Positions 16,495 to 24,851 of a stretch of 64,000 bases of DNA are shown one piece after another. This DNA is from Syntrophobacterales bacterium Delta_02 (GTDB lineage Bacteria; Desulfobacterota; Syntrophorhabdia; Syntrophorhabdales; Syntrophorhabdaceae). Under the pieces are notes generated by a model. The model saw nothing but the letters and a program-made list of their open reading frames with translations, had not been told where the DNA came from and made no database searches. A program made the position numbers and the translations under genes. The stretch spans positions 1-64,000 of the forward strand of contig LVAA01000011.1 in the NCBI GenBank assembly GCA_001603955.1, written 5' to 3'. How positions within the stretch are numbered: position 1 is the stretch's first letter; every line of letters begins with the position of its first letter.

Positions 16495-18312
16495 TCAAAA
16501 GAGCTCCACGTTGTCGCCAAGATCGTCATTGCAGGCGACATCGGTCTCCACCGGGTCCCCGACCGTCTCTTCCCTGTCCCTGCCGGCGAAGGGAATGACG
16601 TTCGATGCCACGCTCTGGTGGATGATCCGCTCTTGTTGCATCGTGTATTTGCTTTCGATATACTCCAGGGACAGACCCCGGGCGCGCTCGAGTTCCTCAC
16701 GGGAAACGGCCTGTCTTGCCATGGCGATGACCTCGTCGAAGCGCGTGGCAAGGCCGGAGACCTCCCGCTTGAGGTCCCTGTGAACGGTTATGCTGTCGAT
16801 CGTCTCCTCGATCAGACCGGAAAGGCTTCGACTTCCTCCCTCTATCTCCTTCACAAGGCCGATGACAGCATCGTTCATGCCCTTGAGCTCGTTAAGGAGC
16901 CCCGACAGCTCACCGATGATGCTGCGGCTGTCAGAGTTCCCGTCACCGGTTCCCTGTCTCACGGCGGCCTGAAGGCCCTCGGTCGCCACGACGACCCTTC
17001 TGAGGAGTTCGGAGATGGTGGTCTTCTGTGACGTGGCGTCTATGGAAAGGTGCCATATCGCCTCGGCTATGACTCCCAGCGGCGCTCCCTCAACCCCGGT
17101 GTGGGCGGACTTGACGCGGGCGTTGACGGCGATGAGCTCGATCTCCTCGCCTATCTCCTCGATATCGTCAACAAGGCCGGAGATGGTCGACACGGCCGAG
17201 GAAAGCTCTCCCATGGCATCGACGAATTCACTTTCCGCCCGGCCTGTGTCTTCCAGCCTGCCGATGACGGCCGTCGTTCCCGATTCGATGTTGGACAAAA
17301 AGGTGCTCGCGATGAGGTCCGTTCCCCCGGTGATCTTCTGGATGTCGTCAATTATCCTGAAGACGTTCTTGACGACACCGCGGAGGTTGTCGACGATCGC
17401 ATCCACGGCGTGGATGAACTTGTTCTCGGCATCGGCAAGCTGGGCCTTCTGCAGCTCGCAGGCGACGGCAGCCTCGGCCACCACCTCGGCCGCCGGCGGT
17501 GCGGCATCTGCCTGGCCCTCGGTTGTTCCTTCCCCTGAAGGGCGGAGCTTGCCCTCCATCGCAACCAGGACGTCCCTGATATGCTCCACCTGCTGGCGGG
17601 TTATATCGTGGAACTGCATGGACATGACGACCTCGCCGACCTGTTTGGAGGTCGCATTGAACCGGTTCAACATCGAATCGGCGGCTGCGAAGGAAAGGTC
17701 GTGCCTGCTCTCGAGCAGCTCGATGCTCGACCGTATGTTCCCGAGGACCTCGCTGATGTAACCCCTGCTTTTTTCGTTGATGGCGACGATGCGCGTGAGA
17801 GTCGCCTCGGCCAGGGACATGAGCGAGCGCCGGTGACTCTCGATGCCTGCGGATTTATCGTGGATGAGGGCCGAAAGCTGCTCCACGTCACCTGCAAGGT
17901 TGATGAAGTCGCTCTCCATCTTCTTCAGCTGGGCGCTCTCTATCTTCGTGGATATGGCGAGTATTTTCAGCGTCTTGACGATCTTGCGAAAGTTGGCAAG
18001 AGGGTCGCCGACGTGGGAAACCGAGGTGAGAACGTCATTGAGGGCGGCCATGCCCGAGGCAAACCTGCTATCGGATCCTCCGATGTGCCTGTCCATCTTT
18101 TCGAGGATCACGCGAAAGCGGCCTATTGTTTCCTTCATGACGGAGCTGTCGAGCATCCCCACCAGGGATGACGCCTGCCGCGATATCTTTTCGACCTCCG
18201 TGTATACCTCGTTCAGCCGGGAGCCTATGAGGAGGAACTGTTCCTCCGTTCCCGGGATAAGTCCGCTCACCAGGGTCGCCAGTTCCTCGATCCCACTTCT
18301 GATGTCATCCAT
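16495..18312 (-). CDS. Soluble MCP-like chemotaxis protein with atypical signalling hairpin
   Basis: A 605-residue, almost wholly helical protein with no signal peptide or membrane segment. One half (about 1-235) ends with MQFHDITRQQVEHI, a motif recurring in soluble chemotaxis helper proteins. The second half has DIEEIGEEIELIAVNARVKS, which aligns with the MCP tip (...IA.QTNLLALNAAIEAARAGE) but lacks several tip residues. Whether it can still bind CheA and CheW is uncertain. It heads the unit with cheY, cheR and cheB. Possible roles are a cytoplasmic receptor or a receptor-like scaffold. Own sigma-28-like promoter at 18385-18411. Confidence 0.75.
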   Translation of the reverse strand: MDDIRSGIEELATLVSGLIPGTEEQFLLIGSRLNEVYTEVEKISRQASSLVGMLDSSVMKETIGRFRVILEKMDRHIGGSDSRFASGMAALNDVLTSVSHVGDPLANFRKIVKTLKILAISTKIESAQLKKMESDFINLAGDVEQLSALIHDKSAGIESHRRSLMSLAEATLTRIVAINEKSRGYISEVLGNIRSSIELLESRHDLSFAAADSMLNRFNATSKQVGEVVMSMQFHDITRQQVEHIRDVLVAMEGKLRPSGEGTTEGQADAAPPAAEVVAEAAVACELQKAQLADAENKFIHAVDAIVDNLRGVVKNVFRIIDDIQKITGGTDLIASTFLSNIESGTTAVIGRLEDTGRAESEFVDAMGELSSAVSTISGLVDDIEEIGEEIELIAVNARVKSAHTGVEGAPLGVIAEAIWHLSIDATSQKTTISELLRRVVVATEGLQAAVRQGTGDGNSDSRSIIGELSGLLNELKGMNDAVIGLVKEIEGGSRSLSGLIEETIDSITVHRDLKREVSGLATRFDEVIAMARQAVSREELERARGLSLEYIESKYTMQQERIIHQSVASNVIPFAGRDREETVGDPVETDVACNDDLGDNVELF

Positions 18313-18384
18313 ATAACCCGACCTTTCCTCGCTTCATCGGTTCATTCCTTCCATGGTAGACCTCTGACGCTTCCACACCTTAGA

Positions 18385-18411
18385 TTGTCGCTGTTCCGGG
18401 GGATAACTTAA
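18385..18411 (-). promoter_or_regulatory. Sigma-28-like promoter of the MCP-like/cheYRB unit
   Basis: On the minus strand: TTAAGTTA (18404-18411), 11 bases, AGCGACAA (18385-18392). It shares 6 of 8 and 5 of 8 bases with the FliA consensus halves. Its -35 half is identical to that of the cheY-cheX promoter at 19495-19521, which supports the call. Transcription would start near 18378, 66 bases before the gene. Confidence 0.45.
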
Positions 18412-18413
18412 GG

Positions 18414-18455
18414 ATTCAGAACAAGGTTTCAGGTTTAAAGTTTCAGGTTTCAAGG
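18414..18455. repeat. CTGAAAC-type intergenic repeat (family A)
   Basis: A stretch of GTTTCAGGTTTAAAGTTTCAGGTTTCAAG-like units (units of 7-8 bases) lies between the chemotaxis terminator and the MCP-like gene's promoter. It belongs to the same family as 8496-8530 and 10735-10909. It is single-orientation here, so it does not itself form a long hairpin. Confidence 0.65.
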
Positions 18456-18502
18456 GAAAGATACAGGGGCCTTTTGAAGACAAACTCACCGGGCAAAAGA
18501 AC

Positions 18503-18540
18503 GGGGCTCGGGAGGGGATTTCCGTCTCCTTCCGAGCCCC
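18503..18540 (-). terminator. Intrinsic terminator after cheX
   Basis: GGGGCTCGG (18503-18511) pairs perfectly with CCGAGCCCC (18532-18540) around a 20-base loop that can extend the stem in part. Read on the minus strand it is followed by CGTTCTTTTG, a short T-rich tail. It lies 35 bases past the cheX stop codon and separates the two chemotaxis units. Confidence 0.75.
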
Positions 18541-18575
18541 GGGAACCGTCTCTTCCTGTTGCCTATCCGTTTCCT

Positions 18576-19049
18576 TTATTCAAAGGAGAAGTCGAGGAAC
18601 ATTACTTCCTGGGTGCCGTTGCCTACGGAGAAATTGAAGGGGAGCTGGACTATGGGGAGGGTGGTGATGAAATTGAGTTCGATCTCCTTGCCTACGATGA
18701 CCATGGGGATGGCTGCCTTCAGGTTGATCCCGGCCTTCTCGAACTCCTTGCGCGCCTGGCCCGATATGATGTTCGTCAGCTCGCCGATGGCATCGACCAC
18801 ATCGGAGTTGATGGCCGTCGATTCGTCTCCGATGAGGGTCTTGTATATGAAGAGAGCCCCCTTGTCCTGGAAACTGATCGTGATCGTTCCCTTCCTGTCT
18901 CCCACAAGACCCATTATTCCCGTCACCTCGCCCGAGGTCGTGCGGCTCGTCTTGATGACCGGTTTGCTCAGCGTTACCTCGATGCCCAGCATAGTCCTGA
19001 AGACTGACTGTGCCGCCATGATAAAAGGATTTATGTACTTGACATCCAT
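18576..19049 (-). CDS. cheX: CheX-family CheY-P phosphatase
   Basis: A 157-residue protein of the CheC/CheX/FliY class, which dephosphorylates CheY-P to end the signal. The family's active-site pattern ExxN is seen in GELTNIISGQARKEFEKAG (about residues 90-108). CheX has a single such site, as here. The start has GGAGG about 6 bases upstream. It is 19 bases after the cheY gene and shares its promoter, a natural pairing of enzyme and substrate. Confidence 0.92.
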   Translation of the reverse strand: MDVKYINPFIMAAQSVFRTMLGIEVTLSKPVIKTSRTTSGEVTGIMGLVGDRKGTITISFQDKGALFIYKTLIGDESTAINSDVVDAIGELTNIISGQARKEFEKAGINLKAAIPMVIVGKEIELNFITTLPIVQLPFNFSVGNGTQEVMFLDFSFE

Positions 19050-19068
19050 GCGTGCCTCCGGAGCTGTA

Positions 19069-19443
19069 TTATTTACCGACCTTGGCTTTCGCCTTGTCTA
19101 TCGCTTCCCTGAGTTTATCAGGAGTGAAGGGTTTTACGATGTAGTTGTCCACACCCGACTTGATGGCTTCCATGATGTTGTCCTTCTGGGCCTCCGCCGT
19201 CACCATTATGAAGGGGATCTTTTTGATATTCTCATCGCCCTTGCATGCCTTCAGGAACTCGATACCCGTCATTTCCGGCATTATCCAGTCGCTTATTATG
19301 AGATCGACCTCTTCCGTACCGAGAACGCTGAGGGCATGTTTACCGTTCTCCGCTTCGAGAACATTCTCGATGCTTATCTGCTTCAGAACATTCTTGATGA
19401 TCTTCCTCATCGTCGCAAAATCGTCAACAACGAGCACTTTCAT
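19069..19443 (-). CDS. cheY: CheY chemotaxis response regulator
   Basis: A 124-residue receiver of the CheY type. It has DDFATMRKIIKNVLKQ at the start, the phospho-acceptor in LIISDWIMPEMTG, the conserved threonine/alanine in MVTAEA and lysine in YIVKPFTP. These closely follow motor-binding CheY proteins. GGAGG precedes the start. It heads a two-gene unit with cheX under a sigma-28-like promoter, and is probably the true motor-binding CheY of the two in this window. Confidence 0.95.
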   Translation of the reverse strand: MKVLVVDDFATMRKIIKNVLKQISIENVLEAENGKHALSVLGTEEVDLIISDWIMPEMTGIEFLKACKGDENIKKIPFIMVTAEAQKDNIMEAIKSGVDNYIVKPFTPDKLREAIDKAKAKVGK

Positions 19444-19494
19444 TTATGACCTCCGTTGCTTGTTGGGTTTGATTCCATTCTAAACTAATTATAG

Positions 19495-19521
19495 TTATCG
19501 TGCAAAGGTGAATTAACTTAA
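19495..19521 (-). promoter_or_regulatory. Sigma-28-like promoter of cheY-cheX
   Basis: On the minus strand: TTAAGTTA (19514-19521), 11 bases, CACGATAA (19495-19502). Each half matches 6 of 8 positions of the FliA consensus. Transcription would begin near 19488, leaving a 45-base leader with a GGAGG site. A minus-strand TATAAT at 19488-19493 lacks a good -35 and is the alternative. Confidence 0.55.
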
Positions 19522-19573
19522 TGGATGATGTATCATCCCGTTGGAAATAATAAGACTTCTCATGCGAATGCAA

Positions 19574-19603
19574 TTGTCATGGGGGCCTCGTATCCTGTAT
19601 ACT
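19574..19603 (+). promoter_or_regulatory. Sigma-70-type promoter of the UDP-sugar pyrophosphorylase gene
   Basis: TTGTCA (19574-19579), 18-base spacer, TATACT (19598-19603). Each hexamer has one mismatch to consensus. The expected start is near 19610, about 40 bases before the likely ATG at 19649. Confidence 0.5.
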
Positions 19604-19648
19604 TGAAATCAACATTCTCTGCACAATACGCTCTTGACGGATGGTGAT

Positions 19649-21034
19649 ATGACGGAACAGGACCTCCTGAAGACCCTCGAGAACTACGGCCAGTACCACA
19701 TTCTTGACCACTACCGGACTTTGGCCCCCCACCAGAGGCAGGTTTTCCTTGAAACCAACCGGGAACTCGACCTTCGCCTCGTCTTCGACCTCTTCAGGCA
19801 ATTCAGCAAGAAAGGCCATGCCGGGCACGCCCGGACGACAGACATCGGGCCGCCCCGCATCGTCTGCATACCCCGAAGCGCCTGCGAACACGATGACGCC
19901 CTCCGGGCACGGTCCATCGGCGAATCCCTCCTTGAACGTCAGAAGGTCGCCGTTCTCATTGTGGCCGGCGGACAGGGTTCACGCCTTGGTTTTGAGGGCC
20001 CCAAGGGCACATTCCCGCTTTCGCCCGTCAGAGGAAAGACGCTCTTTCAGCTTTTTGCCGAGCAGGTGCGGGCCCTCTCAGCGCGTTTTGGCGTGACCAT
20101 ACCCCTTCTCATAATGACAAGCGGCGACAATCACGAGGACACCGTACGCTTCTTCCACGGGAACCGCCATTTCGGCCTTGCCCCCGACTCGGTACGTTTC
20201 TTCTCCCAGGGAGTTCTGCCGGCTATCTCTCCCGACGGCAGGCTCATCCTCCGGGATGAGGTCCATTTCTATACGAACCCGAACGGGCACGGGGGCTCGC
20301 TGAAGGCTCTCTCAGACAGCGGTCTCCTGGCAAGGCTCATCGCCGGCGGCTACGAGGAGCTGTTCTACTGCCAGGTCGACAATCCCCTCGTGAGGATCGC
20401 CGACCCTGTCTTTCTCGGCCATCACTCGATGATGGACGCCCAGGTATCGACGAAGGTCGTGCGGCGCAGGAGCGTGGAGGAGAAGGTTGGGGTTTATCTG
20501 GACGTCGACGGAAGACAGGCCGTTATCGAGTACAGCGACCTCGACGAGGATCACATGAGGGCCCTTGACGATCAGGGCGGGATACTCTACTGGGCCGGCA
20601 ACACGGCCATCCACATCTTTTCCCTTTCATTCATCAGGGACCTCAACAGCGACGGTTTTGCCCTGCCCTACCATTGTGCGAAGAAATCCGCCTACGTCGT
20701 CTCTTCGGACTGGGAGCCGGCGAGCATCGACGTGTGGAAGTTCGAAACCTTCGTCTTCGACGCCGTACCGCTCGCACAAAGAGCCTGCTGCATGGAGGTC
20801 GCCCGGGAGGAGGAATTCGCGCCCGTAAAGAACAAGGAAGGTCCCGATTCCCCCGACACGGCCCGGAGGGCTCTCATCGATTTGCACCGGACCTGGCTTG
20901 AAAAGGCCGGCGTCGAGGTCCCGCCCGACACAAAGGTGGAGATCAGCCCGCTCTTTGCCCTCACCCCGGAAGAAACGGCTGAGAAGCTGCGCAACAGGCA
21001 AGTGGCCATTTCCCCGGAGGTATATATAGAATAG
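19649..21034 (+). CDS. UDPGP-family UDP-sugar (UDP-GlcNAc/UDP-glucose) pyrophosphorylase
   Basis: A 461-residue nucleotidyltransferase of the family that includes eukaryotic UAP1/AGX. It joins UTP with a hexose- or N-acetylhexosamine-1-phosphate. The nucleotide loop VAGGQGSRLGFEGPKG (LGxxxPKG) and the central QVDNPL motif are clear, and the length matches the AGX branch. The ATG at 19649 is chosen; TTG 19634 is in frame but weaker. By family knowledge either UDP-GlcNAc or UDP-glucose/galactose is possible; the GFEGPKG form favours the UAP1-like group. It could feed UDP-GlcNAc to the polysaccharide cluster further right. Faces convergently toward pyk. Confidence 0.88.
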   Translation: MTEQDLLKTLENYGQYHILDHYRTLAPHQRQVFLETNRELDLRLVFDLFRQFSKKGHAGHARTTDIGPPRIVCIPRSACEHDDALRARSIGESLLERQKVAVLIVAGGQGSRLGFEGPKGTFPLSPVRGKTLFQLFAEQVRALSARFGVTIPLLIMTSGDNHEDTVRFFHGNRHFGLAPDSVRFFSQGVLPAISPDGRLILRDEVHFYTNPNGHGGSLKALSDSGLLARLIAGGYEELFYCQVDNPLVRIADPVFLGHHSMMDAQVSTKVVRRRSVEEKVGVYLDVDGRQAVIEYSDLDEDHMRALDDQGGILYWAGNTAIHIFSLSFIRDLNSDGFALPYHCAKKSAYVVSSDWEPASIDVWKFETFVFDAVPLAQRACCMEVAREEEFAPVKNKEGPDSPDTARRALIDLHRTWLEKAGVEVPPDTKVEISPLFALTPEETAEKLRNRQVAISPEVYIE

Positions 21035-21071
21035 AGGTCATGGGTCATGGGGATAAGACCCCGGCCGCCCC

Positions 21072-21098
21072 AACGGTTCTAACGGTTCTAACGGTTCA
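21072..21098. repeat. Three 9-bp direct repeats over the pyk stop codon
   Basis: AACGGTTCT occurs at 21072-21080 and 21081-21089, then AACGGTTCA at 21090-21098. The last unit contains the stop codon of pyk (minus strand, 21096-21098). The flanking bases 21037-21054 hold a short direct repeat of GGTCATGG. Slippage-type expansion next to a gene end is likely. Confidence 0.75.
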
Positions 21099-22529
21099 AG
21101 CCGTCTTCTCCCCCACCCTGTGCAGCTTCATAACGTTCGTTCTGCTTTTCGCGGCTATTGGATGGCCCGCAACGAGAACGATAACATCCCCTTCCTTCGC
21201 AAAGCCGGTGTCCAGCATGAACCTGTCCATCTCCTCGATCATTCTGTCCGTATTTACCAGTTTCCTGACCTGGTAGGGGATAACGCCCCGGTACAGTTTC
21301 ATTCGCTTCACCACCGAAGCGTCGGGAGACAGCGCTATGATAGGCGTATCAGGTCTGAACTTGGAGATGAGCAGCGCTGTGAAGCCCGTCATGGTGAAGG
21401 CCACGATGCATCGGGCACCCGTTTGCCCCGCGGCATGGGAGGCAGCTTCCGCGATGGCGCCCGGGAAGTCGAAGGATGAATATTGCCGGGACGGGGAACG
21501 GGTGGATTCCCGCGTTGATCCTGCGCGGTCTTCCGTAAAGGAAATGATCCGGTCCATGACCTCCACGGCATCGAAGGGGTACTGGCCGGCCGATGTCTCG
21601 GCCGAGAGCATGAGCGCGTCGGTGCCGTCGAGCACGGCATTGGCCACATCCGTCGTCTCCGCCCGCGTGGGACGGGAATGGTGCGTCATGGATTCGAGCA
21701 TCTGCGTGGCGGTTATGACGGTCTTTCTCGCCTCGTTCGCCTTGCTTATGAGCATCTTCTGGTAGACGGGCACCTCTTCGAGCGGCATCTCCACACCCAG
21801 GTCCCCCCGCGCCACCATTATTCCGTCAACCTCGGAGAGGATCCTGTCGATGTCGCCAATCGCCTCCTCCTTCTCTATCTTTGCTATGAGAGGCACCTTC
21901 ACCCCCCGGGCAGCCATCCAGGACTTGACCTCCTTCACGTCATCGGCGCTCCTGACGAAAGACAGGGCGACATAGTCCACGCCCATGGATATACCGAACT
22001 CGAGGTCGGCCCTGTCCTTTTCCGTGAAAAAGGGGGCGCTCACTTTCATTCCGGGCAGATTCACCCCCTTGTGTTCCTTGAGGACTCCGCCTTCGACGAC
22101 TGTCGCGGCGATGGAATCCCCCGAGGCGCTCCCGACCTCGAGCTGGATGAGCCCGTCATCGAGGAGGATCCTGTCGCCGGGGCGCGCGTCCTGTATGAGC
22201 CAGGGATAGTCGATGTATATGCGCCGTCCGTCTCCCCTGTCCGCGCCCGCCCGTATCTCAATAGACTGACCCGTGGTCAGGGTCACCTTACCCCCCTCGA
22301 GGGACCCGACCCTGATCTTGATGCCCTGCAGGTCCTGAAGGATGGCGACGGGCTTGCCGAGCCTCTTCTCCACGGCCCGTATCTTCCTGATGAGAGATCC
22401 GTGCGACCCGTGGTCCCCGTGGGAGAAATTGAGGCGCGCAACATCCATCCCTTTCTGCACGAGCGACTCCACCGCCCTTGCCGTCTGTGTTGGCGGTCCC
22501 AGTGTACAAACGATCCTCGCTTTTCTCAT
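21096..22529 (-). CDS. pyk: Pyruvate kinase
   Basis: A 477-residue glycolytic enzyme that converts phosphoenolpyruvate and ADP to pyruvate and ATP. Seen are the N-terminal RKARIVCTLGPPTQ, the substrate region MDVARLNFSHGDH, the signature LIAKIEKEEAI with the catalytic lysine, VARGDLGVEMP and the C-terminal allosteric-type domain. The start at 22529 has a GGGGGG-rich site and the family's usual N-terminus. Length is standard. It lies 25 bases from recG in the same direction. Confidence 0.97.
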   Translation of the reverse strand: MRKARIVCTLGPPTQTARAVESLVQKGMDVARLNFSHGDHGSHGSLIRKIRAVEKRLGKPVAILQDLQGIKIRVGSLEGGKVTLTTGQSIEIRAGADRGDGRRIYIDYPWLIQDARPGDRILLDDGLIQLEVGSASGDSIAATVVEGGVLKEHKGVNLPGMKVSAPFFTEKDRADLEFGISMGVDYVALSFVRSADDVKEVKSWMAARGVKVPLIAKIEKEEAIGDIDRILSEVDGIMVARGDLGVEMPLEEVPVYQKMLISKANEARKTVITATQMLESMTHHSRPTRAETTDVANAVLDGTDALMLSAETSAGQYPFDAVEVMDRIISFTEDRAGSTRESTRSPSRQYSSFDFPGAIAEAASHAAGQTGARCIVAFTMTGFTALLISKFRPDTPIIALSPDASVVKRMKLYRGVIPYQVRKLVNTDRMIEEMDRFMLDTGFAKEGDVIVLVAGHPIAAKSRTNVMKLHRVGEKTA

Positions 22530-22554
22530 ACTGCCCCCTTCCTGATCGATTTTG

Positions 22555-24654
22555 TCAGGCGATGGCCGAGAGGTCCCTCTCATCCACGAACCTGTCGCCT
22601 ATGTGCCTCATGAGCCTCGCCATTTCACCTTCGGAAATACCGGCCGTCAACTCCTCAGCCATCTTGCGGGCCTCGATCATGACGTCTATATCCCTTACGA
22701 TGTCCCCGATCCTGAAGGCCGGCATGCCTGACTGCCTGACCCCCAGCATGTCGCCCACACCGCGTATCTTCAGGTCTTCCTCGGCAATGGCAAAGCCATC
22801 GCTCGTCTTTTCCATGATCCTGAGCCGTTTCGTTGCCAGATGGGTCCGTTTTGTGGAGGCGAGGAGGATGCACCGGGAGCGCTCCCTTCCCCTGCCCACC
22901 CTGCCCCGGAGCTGGTGGAGCTGCGACAGGCCGAACCGTTCGGCGTTCTCTATGACGATCATCGTGGCCCGGGGCACGTCTATGCCCACCTCTATCACCG
23001 TGGTGCACACGAGGACGTTCAACTCCCCTTCCCGGAAACGGGCCATTACGTCTTCCTTGTCCCTCGCACTCATCTTCCCATGGAGAAGCCCTACCCTGTA
23101 TTCGGGGAAAACGCGGTGCTGCAGCTCCGCGGCCATGCTCTTTGCGTCCCGCACGGGATTGTTCCCGGATTCCTCGATCAGGGGGTAAACAACGAAGACG
23201 CCGCGTCCGGCGGCAACCTCCTCCCTCATCATCGCCTGCGCCCGTTCCCTGTCGTCATCAGAGAGGACCTTCGTCGCCACCTTCTGCCTGCCTGCGGGCA
23301 TCTCGTCGATGACGGAGACATCGAGGTCACCGTAGACGACCATGGAAAGGGTCCTCGGGATGGGGGTTGCGGTCATGCTCAGGACGTCGGGGAACCGCGA
23401 TTTGTCCTTGAGCCTCTTGCGCTGTTCCACGCCGAAGCGATGCTGTTCGTCTATGACGACAAGGCCGAGTTTGTGGAATTCCACGTCCCCCTGGATCACG
23501 GCGTGCGTGCCGATCGCGATGGGCGTGGCACCCGTCCGTATCCCTTCGAGGACATCCCGCCGCTCGCGCCCCATTCCGCCCTTGAGCAGCGCCACGGGGA
23601 TACCAAGCTCGGCGAACCACCGGTGGACGTTAAGGTAATGCTGTTCGGCCAGGATCTCGGTGGGCGCCATGAAGGCGGCCTGGAAACCGTTATCGATGGC
23701 AACGCAGGCCGAGGCGACGGCGCACACGGTCTTTCCCGAGCCGACATCTCCCTGGAGGAGCCTGTTCATGGGGATGTCCCGGCCCATATCGGAGATGATC
23801 TGGCTTGTGGCCCGCGACTGCGCCCCGGTAAGCTCAAACCCCAGGTTTCCCAGGAACGCGCGGTAGAGGGGACCATCCGTTGAGAAAGCTATACCCCGTT
23901 CGCAGCGGGCCTTTCTCTTCCTCGACATGAGTGTTACCTGGAAATGGAGGTATTCCTCGAGGATAAGCCTTCGTATGCCTTCGTTCCCCCTGTCTTCCCT
24001 GAAATCCCCTCCATTCGCCACGTGGACGTACCGCACGGCGTCGTTGAAGCCCATGATGCCGAAGCGCTCCTCCGCATCGCGCGGCAAAATGCCCCCCGGC
24101 GAGGGATCGAGAACATTCAGGGCCTCGGAGATGATGTTGCGGATGGATCCCTGTTTCACCCCGTCCACCTGGGAATAGAGGGGGATGACCCTGCGCGTCG
24201 CCTCCGGGTTCTCATCATCGCCAAGTACAGCCACCTCGGGATGGACGATCTGCAGGATCCCTCCAAAATTCCCCACCTTGCCCGAAAGAAAAAGAACCGT
24301 TCCCTTTCGGCAGATCTTCTGGAGATATCCTTTCGACCACTGGAACCATTTTAGGGAAAGGAACCCCGTTCCATCAGTAACGACGGCCTCGAAACCCTTC
24401 TTCCTGGCATGCCTGAAGAACATGGAGCGGTAGGAATCGACGGAGGCGACGACACAGGCATCCTCACCGGCCTCGAGCTCCGAGATCCTCCTCACCGTTC
24501 CCCTGTCGAGCCAGCGAATGGGAACGAAGTAGAAGAGATCGTCGACACGTTCTATCCCCTTTTTCGCCATCCCCTTCGCGATCACCGGCCCCACACCCTT
24601 GAGGGATGTAAGCGGCATCCGGCGATCCACAGGGCCCTTTTCCTTTTCGGACAT
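22555..24654 (-). CDS. recG: ATP-dependent DNA helicase RecG
   Basis: A 699-residue branched-DNA helicase that reverses stalled forks and processes recombination intermediates. The N-terminal wedge region starts with LTSLKGVGPVIAKGMAKKGI. Helicase motifs follow in order: Walker A GDVGSGKT, DEQH box VVIDEQHRFG, SMTATPIPRTL, LLHGKMSARDKE and QLRGRVGRG. The C-terminal part is complete. The start is ATG 24654 or the GTG next to it at 24657; a TATTAT lies just upstream, so the message may be nearly leaderless. Typical length. Confidence 0.97.
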   Translation of the reverse strand: MSEKEKGPVDRRMPLTSLKGVGPVIAKGMAKKGIERVDDLFYFVPIRWLDRGTVRRISELEAGEDACVVASVDSYRSMFFRHARKKGFEAVVTDGTGFLSLKWFQWSKGYLQKICRKGTVLFLSGKVGNFGGILQIVHPEVAVLGDDENPEATRRVIPLYSQVDGVKQGSIRNIISEALNVLDPSPGGILPRDAEERFGIMGFNDAVRYVHVANGGDFREDRGNEGIRRLILEEYLHFQVTLMSRKRKARCERGIAFSTDGPLYRAFLGNLGFELTGAQSRATSQIISDMGRDIPMNRLLQGDVGSGKTVCAVASACVAIDNGFQAAFMAPTEILAEQHYLNVHRWFAELGIPVALLKGGMGRERRDVLEGIRTGATPIAIGTHAVIQGDVEFHKLGLVVIDEQHRFGVEQRKRLKDKSRFPDVLSMTATPIPRTLSMVVYGDLDVSVIDEMPAGRQKVATKVLSDDDRERAQAMMREEVAAGRGVFVVYPLIEESGNNPVRDAKSMAAELQHRVFPEYRVGLLHGKMSARDKEDVMARFREGELNVLVCTTVIEVGIDVPRATMIVIENAERFGLSQLHQLRGRVGRGRERSRCILLASTKRTHLATKRLRIMEKTSDGFAIAEEDLKIRGVGDMLGVRQSGMPAFRIGDIVRDIDVMIEARKMAEELTAGISEGEMARLMRHIGDRFVDERDLSAIA

Positions 24655-24682
24655 CACCTTGTATAATACAACAAGAGAAGTG

Positions 24683-24805
24683 GTAATGAGAAGCGGGTAA
24701 TGGGTAATAAATGCCGGGTGATGGGTAATAGGTCATAGGTGATAGGAAAGAATGGGGCCTGAGGGAAATGTCCGCTTTTGCCTTACCCATAACCCACAAC
24801 CTGGT
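24683..24805. repeat. GGGTAAT-type repeats (family B) upstream of recG and the macro gene
   Basis: Units such as GGGTAATGGGTAATAA and GGTGATGGGTAATAGG fill 24683-24745. A short opposite copy, TTACCCATAACCCACAACCT, lies at 24783-24802, followed by GGT. The opposite copy resembles the right arm at 14011-14047. The two halves could fold back around about 40 bases. They lie between divergent genes, so any hairpin would sit in upstream DNA rather than after a gene. Confidence 0.7.
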
Positions 24806-24828
24806 TTTTTACCATTGCATGGTAAAAA
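24806..24828. promoter_or_regulatory. Palindromic operator candidate before the macro-purF-pyrE unit
   Basis: Arms TTTTTACCAT (24806-24815) and ATGGTAAAAA (24819-24828) are perfect complements around TGC. The site is 24 bases before the start codon at 24852 and would overlap the promoter or early transcript. A repressor operator is the simplest reading. A short AT-rich hairpin is possible, but the stem is poor in G-C pairs. Confidence 0.5.
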
Positions 24829-24851
24829 CGGTTTGTATAGGAGGACCGGTC

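Noticed and set aside
24661..24670. Strong minus-strand promoter for recG at TATTAT
   Set aside because: No -35 of any quality was found and a repeat occupies the upstream DNA, so it is mentioned only with the gene.
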